In this document: positions 47,975 through 55,572 of the stretch, piece after piece
Layout of the letters: the number at the start of each line of letters is the position of its first letter
Position numbering within the stretch: the stretch's first letter is position 1
Source of the DNA: Nitrosomonas sp. Nm34
GTDB taxonomy: Bacteria > Pseudomonadota > Gammaproteobacteria > Burkholderiales > Nitrosomonadaceae
Direction of reading: 5' to 3'
Assembly (NCBI RefSeq): GCF_900113925.1
Contig: NZ_FORD01000022.1
Span: 1-55,572, forward strand
DNA: 55,572 nucleotides
Notes under the pieces: model-generated
Databases searched by the model: none
What the model saw: the letters and a program-made list of their open reading frames with translations, nothing else
What the model was told of the DNA's origin: nothing
Position numbers and translations under genes: made by a program

Positions 47975-48421
47975 TTTGATGGGTTTTATCGAATTCGGAA
48001 TTCAGCCCGCCTCATTCATTATTGATGGATTGAGCTGAAAAGTCTGATATGGCTATAAAAATTGATTTCCTGCTAAAACAGTTAGAGCATTAGTTATTAT
48101 ATTTTAGCATGTCATCTCTCTATTTATTTCTTTATAAACCTTGGCTGTAACTTAGCTAATGAAAGTATTAATAAGTTTTGATGACAGAATAGAATATATT
48201 AAGACAGAATAAATATATTAATCTAGATTATTGAGCAGATTAAATATCTTAACCATAAAATGTTTTCATGTTAAAAATAACATAAAACCAAAAGGCCCCT
48301 TGAAAAAGCTTACTAAATAAGTAAATATAGATTGAGTATAAGGTAATTAACCAATTAACGGCGGCAAATGCCGCTGTATTGTTTTCTTTTTCTTCAAATT
48401 TAAATGCGAGAGTGTAGCGCT
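47975..48421. promoter_or_regulatory. gyrA-argD divergent region with tandem repeat, palindrome and stem-loop
   Basis: An AT-rich stretch of about 430 bp. GACAGAATAGAATATATTAA (48183-48202) is followed directly by a 19-bp near copy (48203-48221). The palindrome TAATCTAGATTA overlaps its end (48219-48230). The stem-loop GCGGCA-AA-TGCCGC (48361-48374) with a T-rich tail lies just before argD. These may be control sites for gyrA or the arg operon. I saw no certain -35/-10 pair. Confidence 0.4.
48361..48394 (+). terminator. Terminator-like stem-loop in the argD leader
   Basis: A 6-bp GC stem (GCGGCA/TGCCGC, loop AA) followed by GTATTGTTTTCTTTTTC. It lies about 30-60 bp before the argD start, with no rightward gene upstream, so if real it would act as a leader attenuator. 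The stem is short. Confidence 0.35.
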
Positions 48422-49639
48422 GTGTCAAACTTGATGAGTACTTATTTGCGACTTCCCGTAACTTTTATCAAAGGTGAGGGAGTCTGGTTATGGGACGATC
48501 GTGACGATTGTTATCTGGATGCTCTTTGTGGAATTGCTGTATGTAGTCTTGGGCACAGCCATCCTGAATTGACCAAAGCGCTGTGTAAACAGGCAGGGAT
48601 GTTAATCCATACTTCAAATCTTTATCATATCGAAAAACAGGAATTGCTGGCTGGTAGGTTGGCTGCTTTGTCGGGAATGGACAGAGTATTCTTTTGTAAT
48701 TCAGGGGCAGAGGCAAATGAAGCTGCTATTAAATTGGCAAGATTGTATGGTCACAATAAAGGAATTGAATTACCTACTATCATCGTAATGGAGCGGTCCT
48801 TTCACGGTCGCACTATGGCAACTTTGACTGCAACGGGTAATCGTAAGGCCCAGGCTGGTTTTGAACCTTTGCTCGCTGGTTTCGTGCGTGTTCCCTATGA
48901 TGATCTCAATGCGGTTGCTCAGATTGCTGATAACAATAAGCACGTCGTGGCAGTGTTAGTGGAAACTTACCAGGGTGAAGGTGGGGTCAATTTTCCGCAA
49001 ATTAATTATTTACAAGGTTTGCGCCAATTATGTGATCAGAATGGCTGGTTGTTGATGCTCGATGAAGTGCAATGTGGTATCGGCCGCACAGGAAAATGGT
49101 TTGCATTTCAGCATAGCGGTATCATGCCAGATGTTATGACGCTAGCAAAGGGTCTGGGCTCTGGTGTACCGATCGGTGCTTGTATTGCAACAGGTGAGGC
49201 GGGAGAGGTATTTAAGCCTGGTAATCATGCCTCGACGTTTGGAGGTAATCTACTGGCTTGTACAGCGGCGTTAACTACTTTGGATGTGATTGAAAAAGAC
49301 CGTTTGATGCAAAATGCAGTACAGGTGGGTAATTTTATACGAGATCGGTTTAAGGAAAAACTTGCTCATTGGCTGAATGTGATACAAATTCGAGGTCAAG
49401 GGCTCATGCTGGGAATTGAACTCCCTGTACCTTGTGTTGAGCTGGTTAAGGAGGCGCTAAAACATCGACTATTAATTAATGTCACTTCGGAAAGAGTCGT
49501 GCGATTGTTACCTGCTCTGATAATAAATCAAGCGGAAGCTGAGCAGGTAGTTGATATTTCTTCGGAAATTATTGATAGATTCTTGACAAGTCAAGCTGCG
49601 AATATAATCACGCGTGACCGACCTGGTTCATCAAATTAA
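48422..49639 (+). CDS. argD: Acetylornithine aminotransferase
   Basis: PLP enzyme of arginine synthesis (N-acetylglutamate semialdehyde to N-acetylornithine), also able to serve lysine synthesis. About 405 residues with FFCNSGAEANEAAIKLAR, RSFHGRTMATLTATGN, LMLDEVQCGIGRTGKWFA and the PLP-Lys in TLAKGLGSGVPIGA. I prefer GTG 48422 (protein VSNLMSTYLRLPV) because homologues usually start there and GAGAG lies upstream; ATG 48404 is in frame and possible. It is the first gene of argD-argF-argG. Confidence 0.92.
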   Translation: MSNLMSTYLRLPVTFIKGEGVWLWDDRDDCYLDALCGIAVCSLGHSHPELTKALCKQAGMLIHTSNLYHIEKQELLAGRLAALSGMDRVFFCNSGAEANEAAIKLARLYGHNKGIELPTIIVMERSFHGRTMATLTATGNRKAQAGFEPLLAGFVRVPYDDLNAVAQIADNNKHVVAVLVETYQGEGGVNFPQINYLQGLRQLCDQNGWLLMLDEVQCGIGRTGKWFAFQHSGIMPDVMTLAKGLGSGVPIGACIATGEAGEVFKPGNHASTFGGNLLACTAALTTLDVIEKDRLMQNAVQVGNFIRDRFKEKLAHWLNVIQIRGQGLMLGIELPVPCVELVKEALKHRLLINVTSERVVRLLPALIINQAEAEQVVDISSEIIDRFLTSQAANIITRDRPGSSN

Positions 49640-49651
49640 ATCAACTATTAT

Positions 49652-50575
49652 ATGCAAATAAAGCATTTTCTCAAGATTAACGATTTGACCCGTAGAGAGC
49701 TTGAATATTTGTTCGAGCGAGCGCGTTGGATTAAAAATGAGTTCAAGCAATATCGACGATACTGGCCGCTGACAGACCGGACTCTGGCGATGATTTTTGA
49801 TAAGAATTCTACGCGAACGCGATTATCATTTGAGGCGGGGATGTATCAGCTAGGTGGAAATGTGGTTTATCTCTCAACTCGGGATACTCAACTTGGCCGT
49901 GGTGAACCTGTAGAGGATGCGGCGCAGGTAGTGTCGCGAATGGTAGATATGGTCATAATTCGTACTTATGAGCATAGTATAATTGAACGTTTCGCTGAAT
50001 ATTCTCGTGTTCCTGTTATCAATGGATTAACTGATGAATATCATCCTTGCCAAATTCTGGGGGATATTTTTACTTATATAGAGCATCGTGGAAATATTAC
50101 CGGTAAGACAGTTGCATGGATTGGTGATTCCAATAATGTGTGTAATACATGGCTGCAGGCTGCAGAGATTTTTGATTTTAATGTTCATGTTTCAACTCCT
50201 CCCGGCTATGAGGTTGAGCTAGAGCGTGCTGGATTGTATAGTGCTGATTATTATGAGGAGTTTTCTTGTCCACATGATGCGGTAAAAAATGCTGATCTTG
50301 TGACTACTGACGTATGGACAAGTATGGGTTTTGAGGCCGAGGAAGAGGCTAGAAAAAATGCCTTCGCTGATTTTTGTGTTGATGAAGAAATGATGTCTTA
50401 TGCCAAAAAGGATGCTCTATTCATGCACTGCTTACCCGCTCATCGTGGAGAAGAGGTGGCGGCCGAAGTATTGGATGGGCCGCAATCAGTGGTCTGGGAT
50501 GAGGCAGAAAATCGATTGCATGCTCAGAAAGCGTTAATGGAGTATTTATTGCAGGGAAAAGTAGAAATTAAGTAA
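49652..50575 (+). CDS. argF: Ornithine carbamoyltransferase
   Basis: Makes citrulline from ornithine and carbamoyl phosphate. 307 residues with the carbamoyl-phosphate motif DKNSTRTRLSFEAGM, HPCQILGD, and the ornithine-site MHCLPAHRGEEV. Twelve bases separate it from argD and 42 from argG, so the three form an operon. There is no sign that it is the catabolic form; no arcA or arcC is near. Confidence 0.95.
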   Translation: MQIKHFLKINDLTRRELEYLFERARWIKNEFKQYRRYWPLTDRTLAMIFDKNSTRTRLSFEAGMYQLGGNVVYLSTRDTQLGRGEPVEDAAQVVSRMVDMVIIRTYEHSIIERFAEYSRVPVINGLTDEYHPCQILGDIFTYIEHRGNITGKTVAWIGDSNNVCNTWLQAAEIFDFNVHVSTPPGYEVELERAGLYSADYYEEFSCPHDAVKNADLVTTDVWTSMGFEAEEEARKNAFADFCVDEEMMSYAKKDALFMHCLPAHRGEEVAAEVLDGPQSVVWDEAENRLHAQKALMEYLLQGKVEIK

Positions 50576-50617
50576 GCGGATGCTTTAATTAATTGGTAGG
50601 GAAATTGTATTGTTGTT

Positions 50618-51841
50618 ATGAATAAAATTAACAAGGTGGTTCTGGCTTTTTCGGGTGGATTGGATACTTCGGTCATATTGAAATGGTTGCAGGATGTTTA
50701 TCAATGTGAGGTTGTGACGTTTACTGCTGATATCGGTCAAGGTGAAGAAATTGAGCCTGCGCGGGCAAAAGCACGAAGCTTTGATATTAAAGAAATTTAT
50801 ATAGAAGATTTACGTGAAGAATTTGTTCGAGAGTATGTCTTTCCAATGTTTCGTGCAAATACTATCTATGAGGGTGAATATTTGCTCGGAACAAGCATTG
50901 CCAGACCACTCATTGCCAAGAGGCAGATAGAGATTGCTCAAGAAACGGGAGCAGATGCTGTTTCGCATGGCGCAACGGGTAAAGGAAACGATCAAGTTCG
51001 CTTTGAGCTTGGTTATTATGCATTGAAACCCAATATTCATGTCATTGCTCCGTGGCGTGAATGGGATCTCACTTCACGCGAGAAACTTTTGGAGTATGCG
51101 AAAAAACATGGTATTCCCATTGAGATGAAGCAGCAAACTGGGTCTCCGTACAGTATGGATGCAAATCTATTGCATATTTCCTATGAAGGGCGTCTATTGG
51201 AAGATCCGGCAAAAGAACCTGAAGAATCAATGTGGCGGTGGACAGTTGCGCCAGAGAAAGCGCCAGATGAACCAGAGTATCTTGACATAGAATTTGAGCG
51301 TGGTGATATTGTAGCGCTGAACCAAGAAAGGTTATCTCCTGCAGTTGTTCTCGCAAAACTAAATCAGCTGGGCGGTAAACATGGTATTGGGCGTTTAGAT
51401 CTGGTTGAAAACAGGTATGTCGGTATGAAGTCGCGGGGGTGCTATGAAACGCCAGGCGGCACCATCATGTTACGCGCTCATCGTGCCATTGAATCTATCA
51501 CCTTGGATCGAGAAGTGGCGCATTTAAAAGATGAGTTCATGCCACGTTATGCGGCTCTTATTTATAGCGGCTATTGGTGGAGTCCTGAGCGTAAAATGTT
51601 GCAAACCATGATTGATGAATCTCAGCTTAATGTCAACGGTTGGGTGCGGGTGAAGCTTTATAAAGGCAATGTAGTAGTGGTTGGTCGTGATTCTAGAACC
51701 GATTCATTGTTTGATCCGGCTGTTGCAACTTTTGAAGATGATCGCGGCGCTTATAATCAAGCAGATGCAGCAGGATTTATTAAATTGAATGCGCTTAGAA
51801 TGCGAATTGCTGCGCAACTCAGAAAATCATTGAAAAAATAA
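50618..51841 (+). CDS. argG: Argininosuccinate synthase
   Basis: Joins citrulline and aspartate with ATP. 407 residues with the PP-loop [13 protein letters not shown] at the N-terminus, the [14 protein letters not shown] region and [13 protein letters not shown]. It is the last gene of argDFG; argH is not in the window. No clear terminator follows in the 426 bp before rpsL. Confidence 0.97.
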   Translation: MNKINKVVLAFSGGLDTSVILKWLQDVYQCEVVTFTADIGQGEEIEPARAKARSFDIKEIYIEDLREEFVREYVFPMFRANTIYEGEYLLGTSIARPLIAKRQIEIAQETGADAVSHGATGKGNDQVRFELGYYALKPNIHVIAPWREWDLTSREKLLEYAKKHGIPIEMKQQTGSPYSMDANLLHISYEGRLLEDPAKEPEESMWRWTVAPEKAPDEPEYLDIEFERGDIVALNQERLSPAVVLAKLNQLGGKHGIGRLDLVENRYVGMKSRGCYETPGGTIMLRAHRAIESITLDREVAHLKDEFMPRYAALIYSGYWWSPERKMLQTMIDESQLNVNGWVRVKLYKGNVVVVGRDSRTDSLFDPAVATFEDDRGAYNQADAAGFIKLNALRMRIAAQLRKSLKK

Positions 51842-52049
51842 AGGCAAGCGGGTTGACATAAGAAATTATCGGATTGTTATAGGGTAGAGATTTAAGGCCG
51901 AGTAAATATTCAAGGAAATATTGAGCGAATCGAAGAAATGGAATTATTTATCGGGAAATTAGGTTGCGCGTTTAAAATAATGGCTGAAATTCCTACGGAA
52001 TATAGGGTATGTTTGTAAATGAAAATTAGGCAATTTTTATCTTTCTGCC
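51842..52049. other. argG-str gap upstream of the rpsL promoter
   Basis: AT-rich sequence without gene or obvious stem-loop. Together with the promoter and leader below, it makes up the 426-bp spacing between argG and rpsL. Confidence 0.4.
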
Positions 52050-52078
52050 TTGACATGAAACGATAAAACCCCTACAAT
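52050..52078 (+). promoter_or_regulatory. Near-consensus sigma-70 promoter of the str operon
   Basis: TTGACA at 52050-52055 and TACAAT at 52073-52078 with a 17-bp spacer, in line with a strong housekeeping promoter. A 5' leader of about 180 bases to the rpsL ATG would follow. Confidence 0.75.
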
Positions 52079-52267
52079 CCGCAGTCTTTTTAGCCTCCTC
52101 TTTTCGAATACTAATACTAAATACACGGTGAAGAAAAAGAGAAATAGATTTAAAAGAAAAAGCAAGTCAAGAGATAGGTTAAATATAAAGTAGTTTGTCC
52201 ATAACATTAAAATCGTGATGAAGAATAAGACGAATAAGACAAGGGTTTAATTGAGAAATAAAATATT

Positions 52268-52645
52268 ATGCCAACCATAAGTCAACTTGTAAGAAAACCG
52301 CGAAAAGCTAAGCGTGTAAAAAGTAAAGTTCCGGCTCTAGAGGGATGTCCACAAAAGAGAGGTGTTTGTACGCGGGTTTACACAACAACACCTAAGAAGC
52401 CTAATTCTGCCTTGCGTAAAGTTGCGCGTGTAAGATTGACAAATGGGTTTGAAGTTGCAAGTTATATTGGTGGTGAAGGCCATAATTTGCAGGAGCATTC
52501 GGTGATATTGATTCGAGGCGGACGTGTTAAGGACTTGCCGGGTGTGCGATATCATACTGTGCGAGGAAGCTTGGATACTGCTGGAGTGAAAGATCGTAAG
52601 AAAGCACGTTCTAAATATGGCTCCAAAAAACCTAAGGCATCATAG
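52268..52645 (+). CDS. rpsL: 30S ribosomal protein S12
   Basis: 125 residues, near-universal sequence. The streptomycin-related residues are wild type: Lys43 in [12 protein letters not shown] and Lys88 in [14 protein letters not shown]. It helps decoding at the A site. The ribosome site is weak (GAGA). First gene of rpsL-rpsG-fusA-tuf. Confidence 0.98.
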   Translation: MPTISQLVRKPRKAKRVKSKVPALEGCPQKRGVCTRVYTTTPKKPNSALRKVARVRLTNGFEVASYIGGEGHNLQEHSVILIRGGRVKDLPGVRYHTVRGSLDTAGVKDRKKARSKYGSKKPKAS

Positions 52646-52724
52646 AATAATTTTTCAGCGAAGTCTGTTAGTGGAAATGAGTGGAAGTCAATTAAAGTTA
52701 ACTAGGATTGTTTGGGGTTTGTAA

Positions 52725-53195
52725 ATGCCAAGACGCAGAGAAGTGCCAAAACGTGAAATATTGCCAGATCCGAAATATCATAATGTTGAGATATCAAAGT
52801 TTGTTAACGTTTTGATGACGGGTGGAAAAAAATCGGTTGCAGAGCGAATAATTTATGGTGCTATGCAACAAATCGAGAAAAAAACTGGAAAGGATCCGGT
52901 GGAGGTATTCACTCAGGCGATGGCAAATATACGCCCTATGGTTGAGGTAAAAAGTCGGCGCGTTGGTGGGGCAAATTATCAAGTTCCCGTAGAGGTAAGA
53001 TCGGTACGGCGTAGTGCGCTTGCGATGCGTTGGTTGCGTGATGCTGCGCGTAAGCGCAGTGAGAAATCAATGGATGTGCGCCTGGCTGGCGAGTTAATGG
53101 AGGCCTCTGAAGGTCGCGGTGGGGCAGTCAAAAAGCGTGAAGAGGTGCATCGCATGGCGGAGTCAAATAAGGCATTTTCTCATTTTCGGTTTTGA
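52725..53195 (+). CDS. rpsG: 30S ribosomal protein S7
   Basis: 156 residues. It binds the 3' major domain of 16S rRNA and starts assembly of the small-subunit head; in E. coli it also represses its own operon. The N-terminal [19 protein letters not shown] and C-terminal [15 protein letters not shown] are typical. 79 bp after rpsL. Confidence 0.98.
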   Translation: MPRRREVPKREILPDPKYHNVEISKFVNVLMTGGKKSVAERIIYGAMQQIEKKTGKDPVEVFTQAMANIRPMVEVKSRRVGGANYQVPVEVRSVRRSALAMRWLRDAARKRSEKSMDVRLAGELMEASEGRGGAVKKREEVHRMAESNKAFSHFRF

Positions 53196-53304
53196 TAGGG
53201 TTTTATAGAGAGTTTGGCTTTGATGAATATGCTTTATAGCGCATATCAGGAAGAGTCATATTATTAAAAATTAGTTAAATTAGTAATTTAAGAGTTTAAA
53301 TTTA

Positions 53305-55398
53305 ATGTCTAGAAAAACGCCCATAGAGCGCTACCGCAATATTGGAATCATGGCGCATATTGATGCAGGTAAAACAACTACAACAGAGCGCGTGTTGTTT
53401 TACACTGGAGTCTCTCACAAGTTAGGAGAGACCCATGATGGTGCGGCTACGATGGATTGGATGGAGCAAGAGCAGGAGCGCGGTATAACCATTACTTCAG
53501 CGGCAACAACCTGTTTTTGGAAAGGCATGGCGGGTAACTATCCAGAGCATCGTATAAATATTATCGATACGCCGGGTCACGTAGATTTTACTATCGAGGT
53601 AGAGCGGTCTCTAAGAGTATTGGATGGTGCGTGCACGGTTTTTTGTGCGGTCGGGGGAGTGCAGCCTCAAACTGAAACGGTATGGCGGCAGGCCAACAAG
53701 TATAAAGTGCCGCGACTTGCTTTTGTCAATAAGATGGATCGTTCAGGCGCGAATTTCATGCGTGTTCTGGAACAGATTAAAACGCGATTAAAAGCTAATC
53801 CCGTGCCAATTCAGTTGCCGATTGGTGCAGAAGATAAGTTTGAAGGTATAGTCGATTTGCTAAAAATGAAGGCAATTTATTGGAATGACGCTACTCAGGG
53901 TACAAAATTTGAGGAGCGCGAGATACCCGAGAGCTTGAAGAGTGAAGCAAAGAGTTGGCATGAGAAAATGGTGGAGTCTGCTGCTGAAGCTTCCGAGGAG
54001 TTAATGAATAAGTACCTTGAAGAAGGTGCTTTGTCAATAGAGGAAATAAAGCAGGGATTGAGAGCGCGTACACTGAATAACGAAATAGTGCCGATGCTAT
54101 GTGGCTCGGCTTTCAAGAATAAAGGCGTGCAGGCAATGCTGGATGCGGTTTTGGATTATTTGCCAGCTCCAACAGATATTCCGGCAATTCAGGGAACCAA
54201 GGAAAATGGGGAAAAAGATGAGCGACATGCAACTGATGATGAGCCATTTTCTAGTTTGGCATTTAAGATTGCTACCGATCCTTATGTCGGTCAGTTGATT
54301 TTCTTTCGTGTGTATTCTGGTGTAGTTACCTCAGGGGATACCGTTTATAACTCAGTAAAAGGGCGGAAAGAGAGAATTGGTCGGTTATTGCAAATGCATG
54401 CTAATCAGCGAGAAGAAATCAAGGAGGTGCGTGCAGGTGATATTGCGGCTGCGGTAGGATTGAAAGATGTCATCACAGGAGATACGTTGTGCGATACCGA
54501 GCATGTTGTAACGCTAGAGCGAATGGAGTTTCCTGAGCCAGTTATCCATGTTGCCGTTGAGCCAAAAACCAAGAATGATCAAGAGAAAATGGGGATTGCG
54601 CTTAATCGCTTGGCGCAGGAAGATCCATCATTTCGAGTTCGAACTGATGAAGAATCGGGTCAAACCATTATATCTGGCATGGGTGAGCTGCATCTTGAGA
54701 TAATTGTAGATCGCATGAAGCGCGAGTTTGGTGTTGAAGCAAATGTCGGAGCGCCACAAGTTGCTTACCGTGAAGCTATTAAGAAAAAAGTAGAGATAGA
54801 AGGCAAGTTTATCAAGCAAAGTGGTGGTCGAGGACAATATGGCCATGTTTGGTTAAGAATGGAACCAAATGAAGCCGGTAAGGGATTCGAGTTCATTGAT
54901 GAAATCAAAGGTGGGGTTGTTCCTCGTGAATATATTCCAGCCGTTGAAAAGGGGTTGCAAGACTCCTTGGGAGCGGGAGTTCTGGCCGGCTATCCAGTGG
55001 TGGATGTTAAGGTGGCGTTGTTTGATGGTTCTTATCATGACGTAGATTCTAATGAGAATGCGTTTAAAATGGCAGCCTCGATTGCGTTTAAAGACGGTAT
55101 GCGTAAAGCCAATGCAGTGCTTCTGGAGCCAATGATGTCGGTTGAAGTGGAAACGCCAGCAGATTTTATGGGGAATGTTGTTGGAGACTTGTCATCTAGG
55201 CGCGGCATGATTCAGGGCATGGATGATACAATGGGTTTCAAAATTATAAGAGCAGAAGTACCTTTGGCAGAAATGTTCGGTTACTCCACGATCCTGCGTT
55301 CTGCAACACAAGGTAGAGCGACATATACAATGGAATTTAAACATTATGCAGAAGCACCCAAAAGCGTTGCTGAAGCAATTATCAATAAAAGTAAATAA
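53305..55398 (+). CDS. fusA: Elongation factor G
   Basis: Translocation GTPase, 697 residues. G-domain motifs: [19 protein letters not shown] (P-loop), DTPGHVDF and [10 protein letters not shown]. Domains II-V follow in the usual order, including [10 protein letters not shown] in domain IV and a C-terminal [15 protein letters not shown]. 109 bp after rpsG, 22 bp before tuf. Confidence 0.98.
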   Translation: MSRKTPIERYRNIGIMAHIDAGKTTTTERVLFYTGVSHKLGETHDGAATMDWMEQEQERGITITSAATTCFWKGMAGNYPEHRINIIDTPGHVDFTIEVERSLRVLDGACTVFCAVGGVQPQTETVWRQANKYKVPRLAFVNKMDRSGANFMRVLEQIKTRLKANPVPIQLPIGAEDKFEGIVDLLKMKAIYWNDATQGTKFEEREIPESLKSEAKSWHEKMVESAAEASEELMNKYLEEGALSIEEIKQGLRARTLNNEIVPMLCGSAFKNKGVQAMLDAVLDYLPAPTDIPAIQGTKENGEKDERHATDDEPFSSLAFKIATDPYVGQLIFFRVYSGVVTSGDTVYNSVKGRKERIGRLLQMHANQREEIKEVRAGDIAAAVGLKDVITGDTLCDTEHVVTLERMEFPEPVIHVAVEPKTKNDQEKMGIALNRLAQEDPSFRVRTDEESGQTIISGMGELHLEIIVDRMKREFGVEANVGAPQVAYREAIKKKVEIEGKFIKQSGGRGQYGHVWLRMEPNEAGKGFEFIDEIKGGVVPREYIPAVEKGLQDSLGAGVLAGYPVVDVKVALFDGSYHDVDSNENAFKMAASIAFKDGMRKANAVLLEPMMSVEVETPADFMGNVVGDLSSRRGMIQGMDDTMGFKIIRAEVPLAEMFGYSTILRSATQGRATYTMEFKHYAEAPKSVAEAIINKSK

Positions 55399-55420
55399 TT
55401 ATTGAAGATAAGGATATAGC

Positions 55421-55572
55421 ATGGCGAAGAGTAAATTTGAGCGATTGAAGCCGCATATAAACGTTGGCACGATAGGCCATGTGGATCATGGCAAGACGAC
55501 ATTGACGGCAGCCATTACGATGGTATTGACGAAAAAATTTGGGGGAGAGGCGAAGTCGTATGCTCAGATTGA
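55421..55572 (+). CDS. tuf: Elongation factor Tu, N-terminal part (cut by window edge)
   Basis: The first 50 residues are visible, with [20 protein letters not shown] containing the P-loop (GHVDHGKT). AAGGA before the ATG is the ribosome site. The fusion of gene order fusA-tuf fixes the identity. In betaproteobacteria this is usually one of two tuf copies. Confidence 0.97.
   Translation, partial: MAKSKFERLKPHINVGTIGHVDHGKTTLTAAITMVLTKKFGGEAKSYAQI

Noticed and set aside
1..55572. CRISPR array, tRNA, rRNA or prophage
   Set aside because: No regularly spaced direct repeats, cloverleaf-like genes or phage structural genes were seen. The repeated units found are dispersed palindromes.

Overview
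The window looks like a chromosomal segment of a betaproteobacterial ammonia oxidiser, most likely Nitrosomonas or a close relative. The best single clue is a small His-rich periplasmic protein (6735-7109) that matches SmbP, the small metal-binding protein described from Nitrosomonas europaea. The housekeeping gene orders (gyrA-serC-serA-pheA-hisC-tyrA; argD-argF-argG; rpsL-rpsG-fusA-tuf) also fit a betaproteobacterium. The assignment is inferred from gene content, not from a database search.

The left part (about 1-32.6 kb) is loose accessory DNA. It opens with the end of an IS630-family transposase that cuts off the N-terminus of an anion:Na+ symporter. Then come kup, a BT1-type MFS carrier, an SRPBCC protein, smbP, two alpha/beta hydrolases, an MT-A70 methyltransferase, a broken copD-like gene and a decayed IS1380-type transposase. 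Next are arginase and ornithine cyclodeaminase in convergent orientation, a small membrane protein with a partly duplicated 5' region, an AI-2E family protein, and an HDAC-like deacetylase with an amino acid permease divergent from a Pat-type acyl-CoA synthetase/GNAT fusion. The stretch ends with a glycine-zipper protein, an unknown gene broken at a T8 run, a Do-type protease, an S10-like peptidase, trxC and a second ornithine cyclodeaminase-family gene.

This left part is sown with a roughly 100-bp palindromic element: eight near-complete copies and one fragment, all between 5.2 and 30.9 kb. It also holds a 171-bp element with 18-bp perfect terminal repeats, a separate 80-bp inverted repeat, and three copies of the same IS630 3' end. 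No copy of the 100-bp element was seen right of 31 kb. One copy supplies the last seven codons and the stop codon of ornithine cyclodeaminase.

The right part (about 32.6-55.6 kb) is compact: a P-type ATPase, a CBS protein, a VOC protein with a clear terminator, an M16 peptidase, an amino-acid biosynthesis block read leftward from gyrA (serC, serA, pheA, hisC, tyrA), the divergent arginine operon argDFG, and the str operon (rpsL, rpsG, fusA, tuf) behind a near-consensus sigma-70 promoter. The window ends inside tuf.

The arginine genes link the two parts: argDFG make ornithine, citrulline and argininosuccinate, whereas arginase plus ornithine cyclodeaminase could break arginine down to urea, ammonia and proline. 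I saw no CRISPR array, tRNA, rRNA, prophage or clear novel multi-gene system. The most unusual items are the repeat family and its coding contribution, the homopolymer frameshift gene, and the acetylation/deacetylation gene pair.
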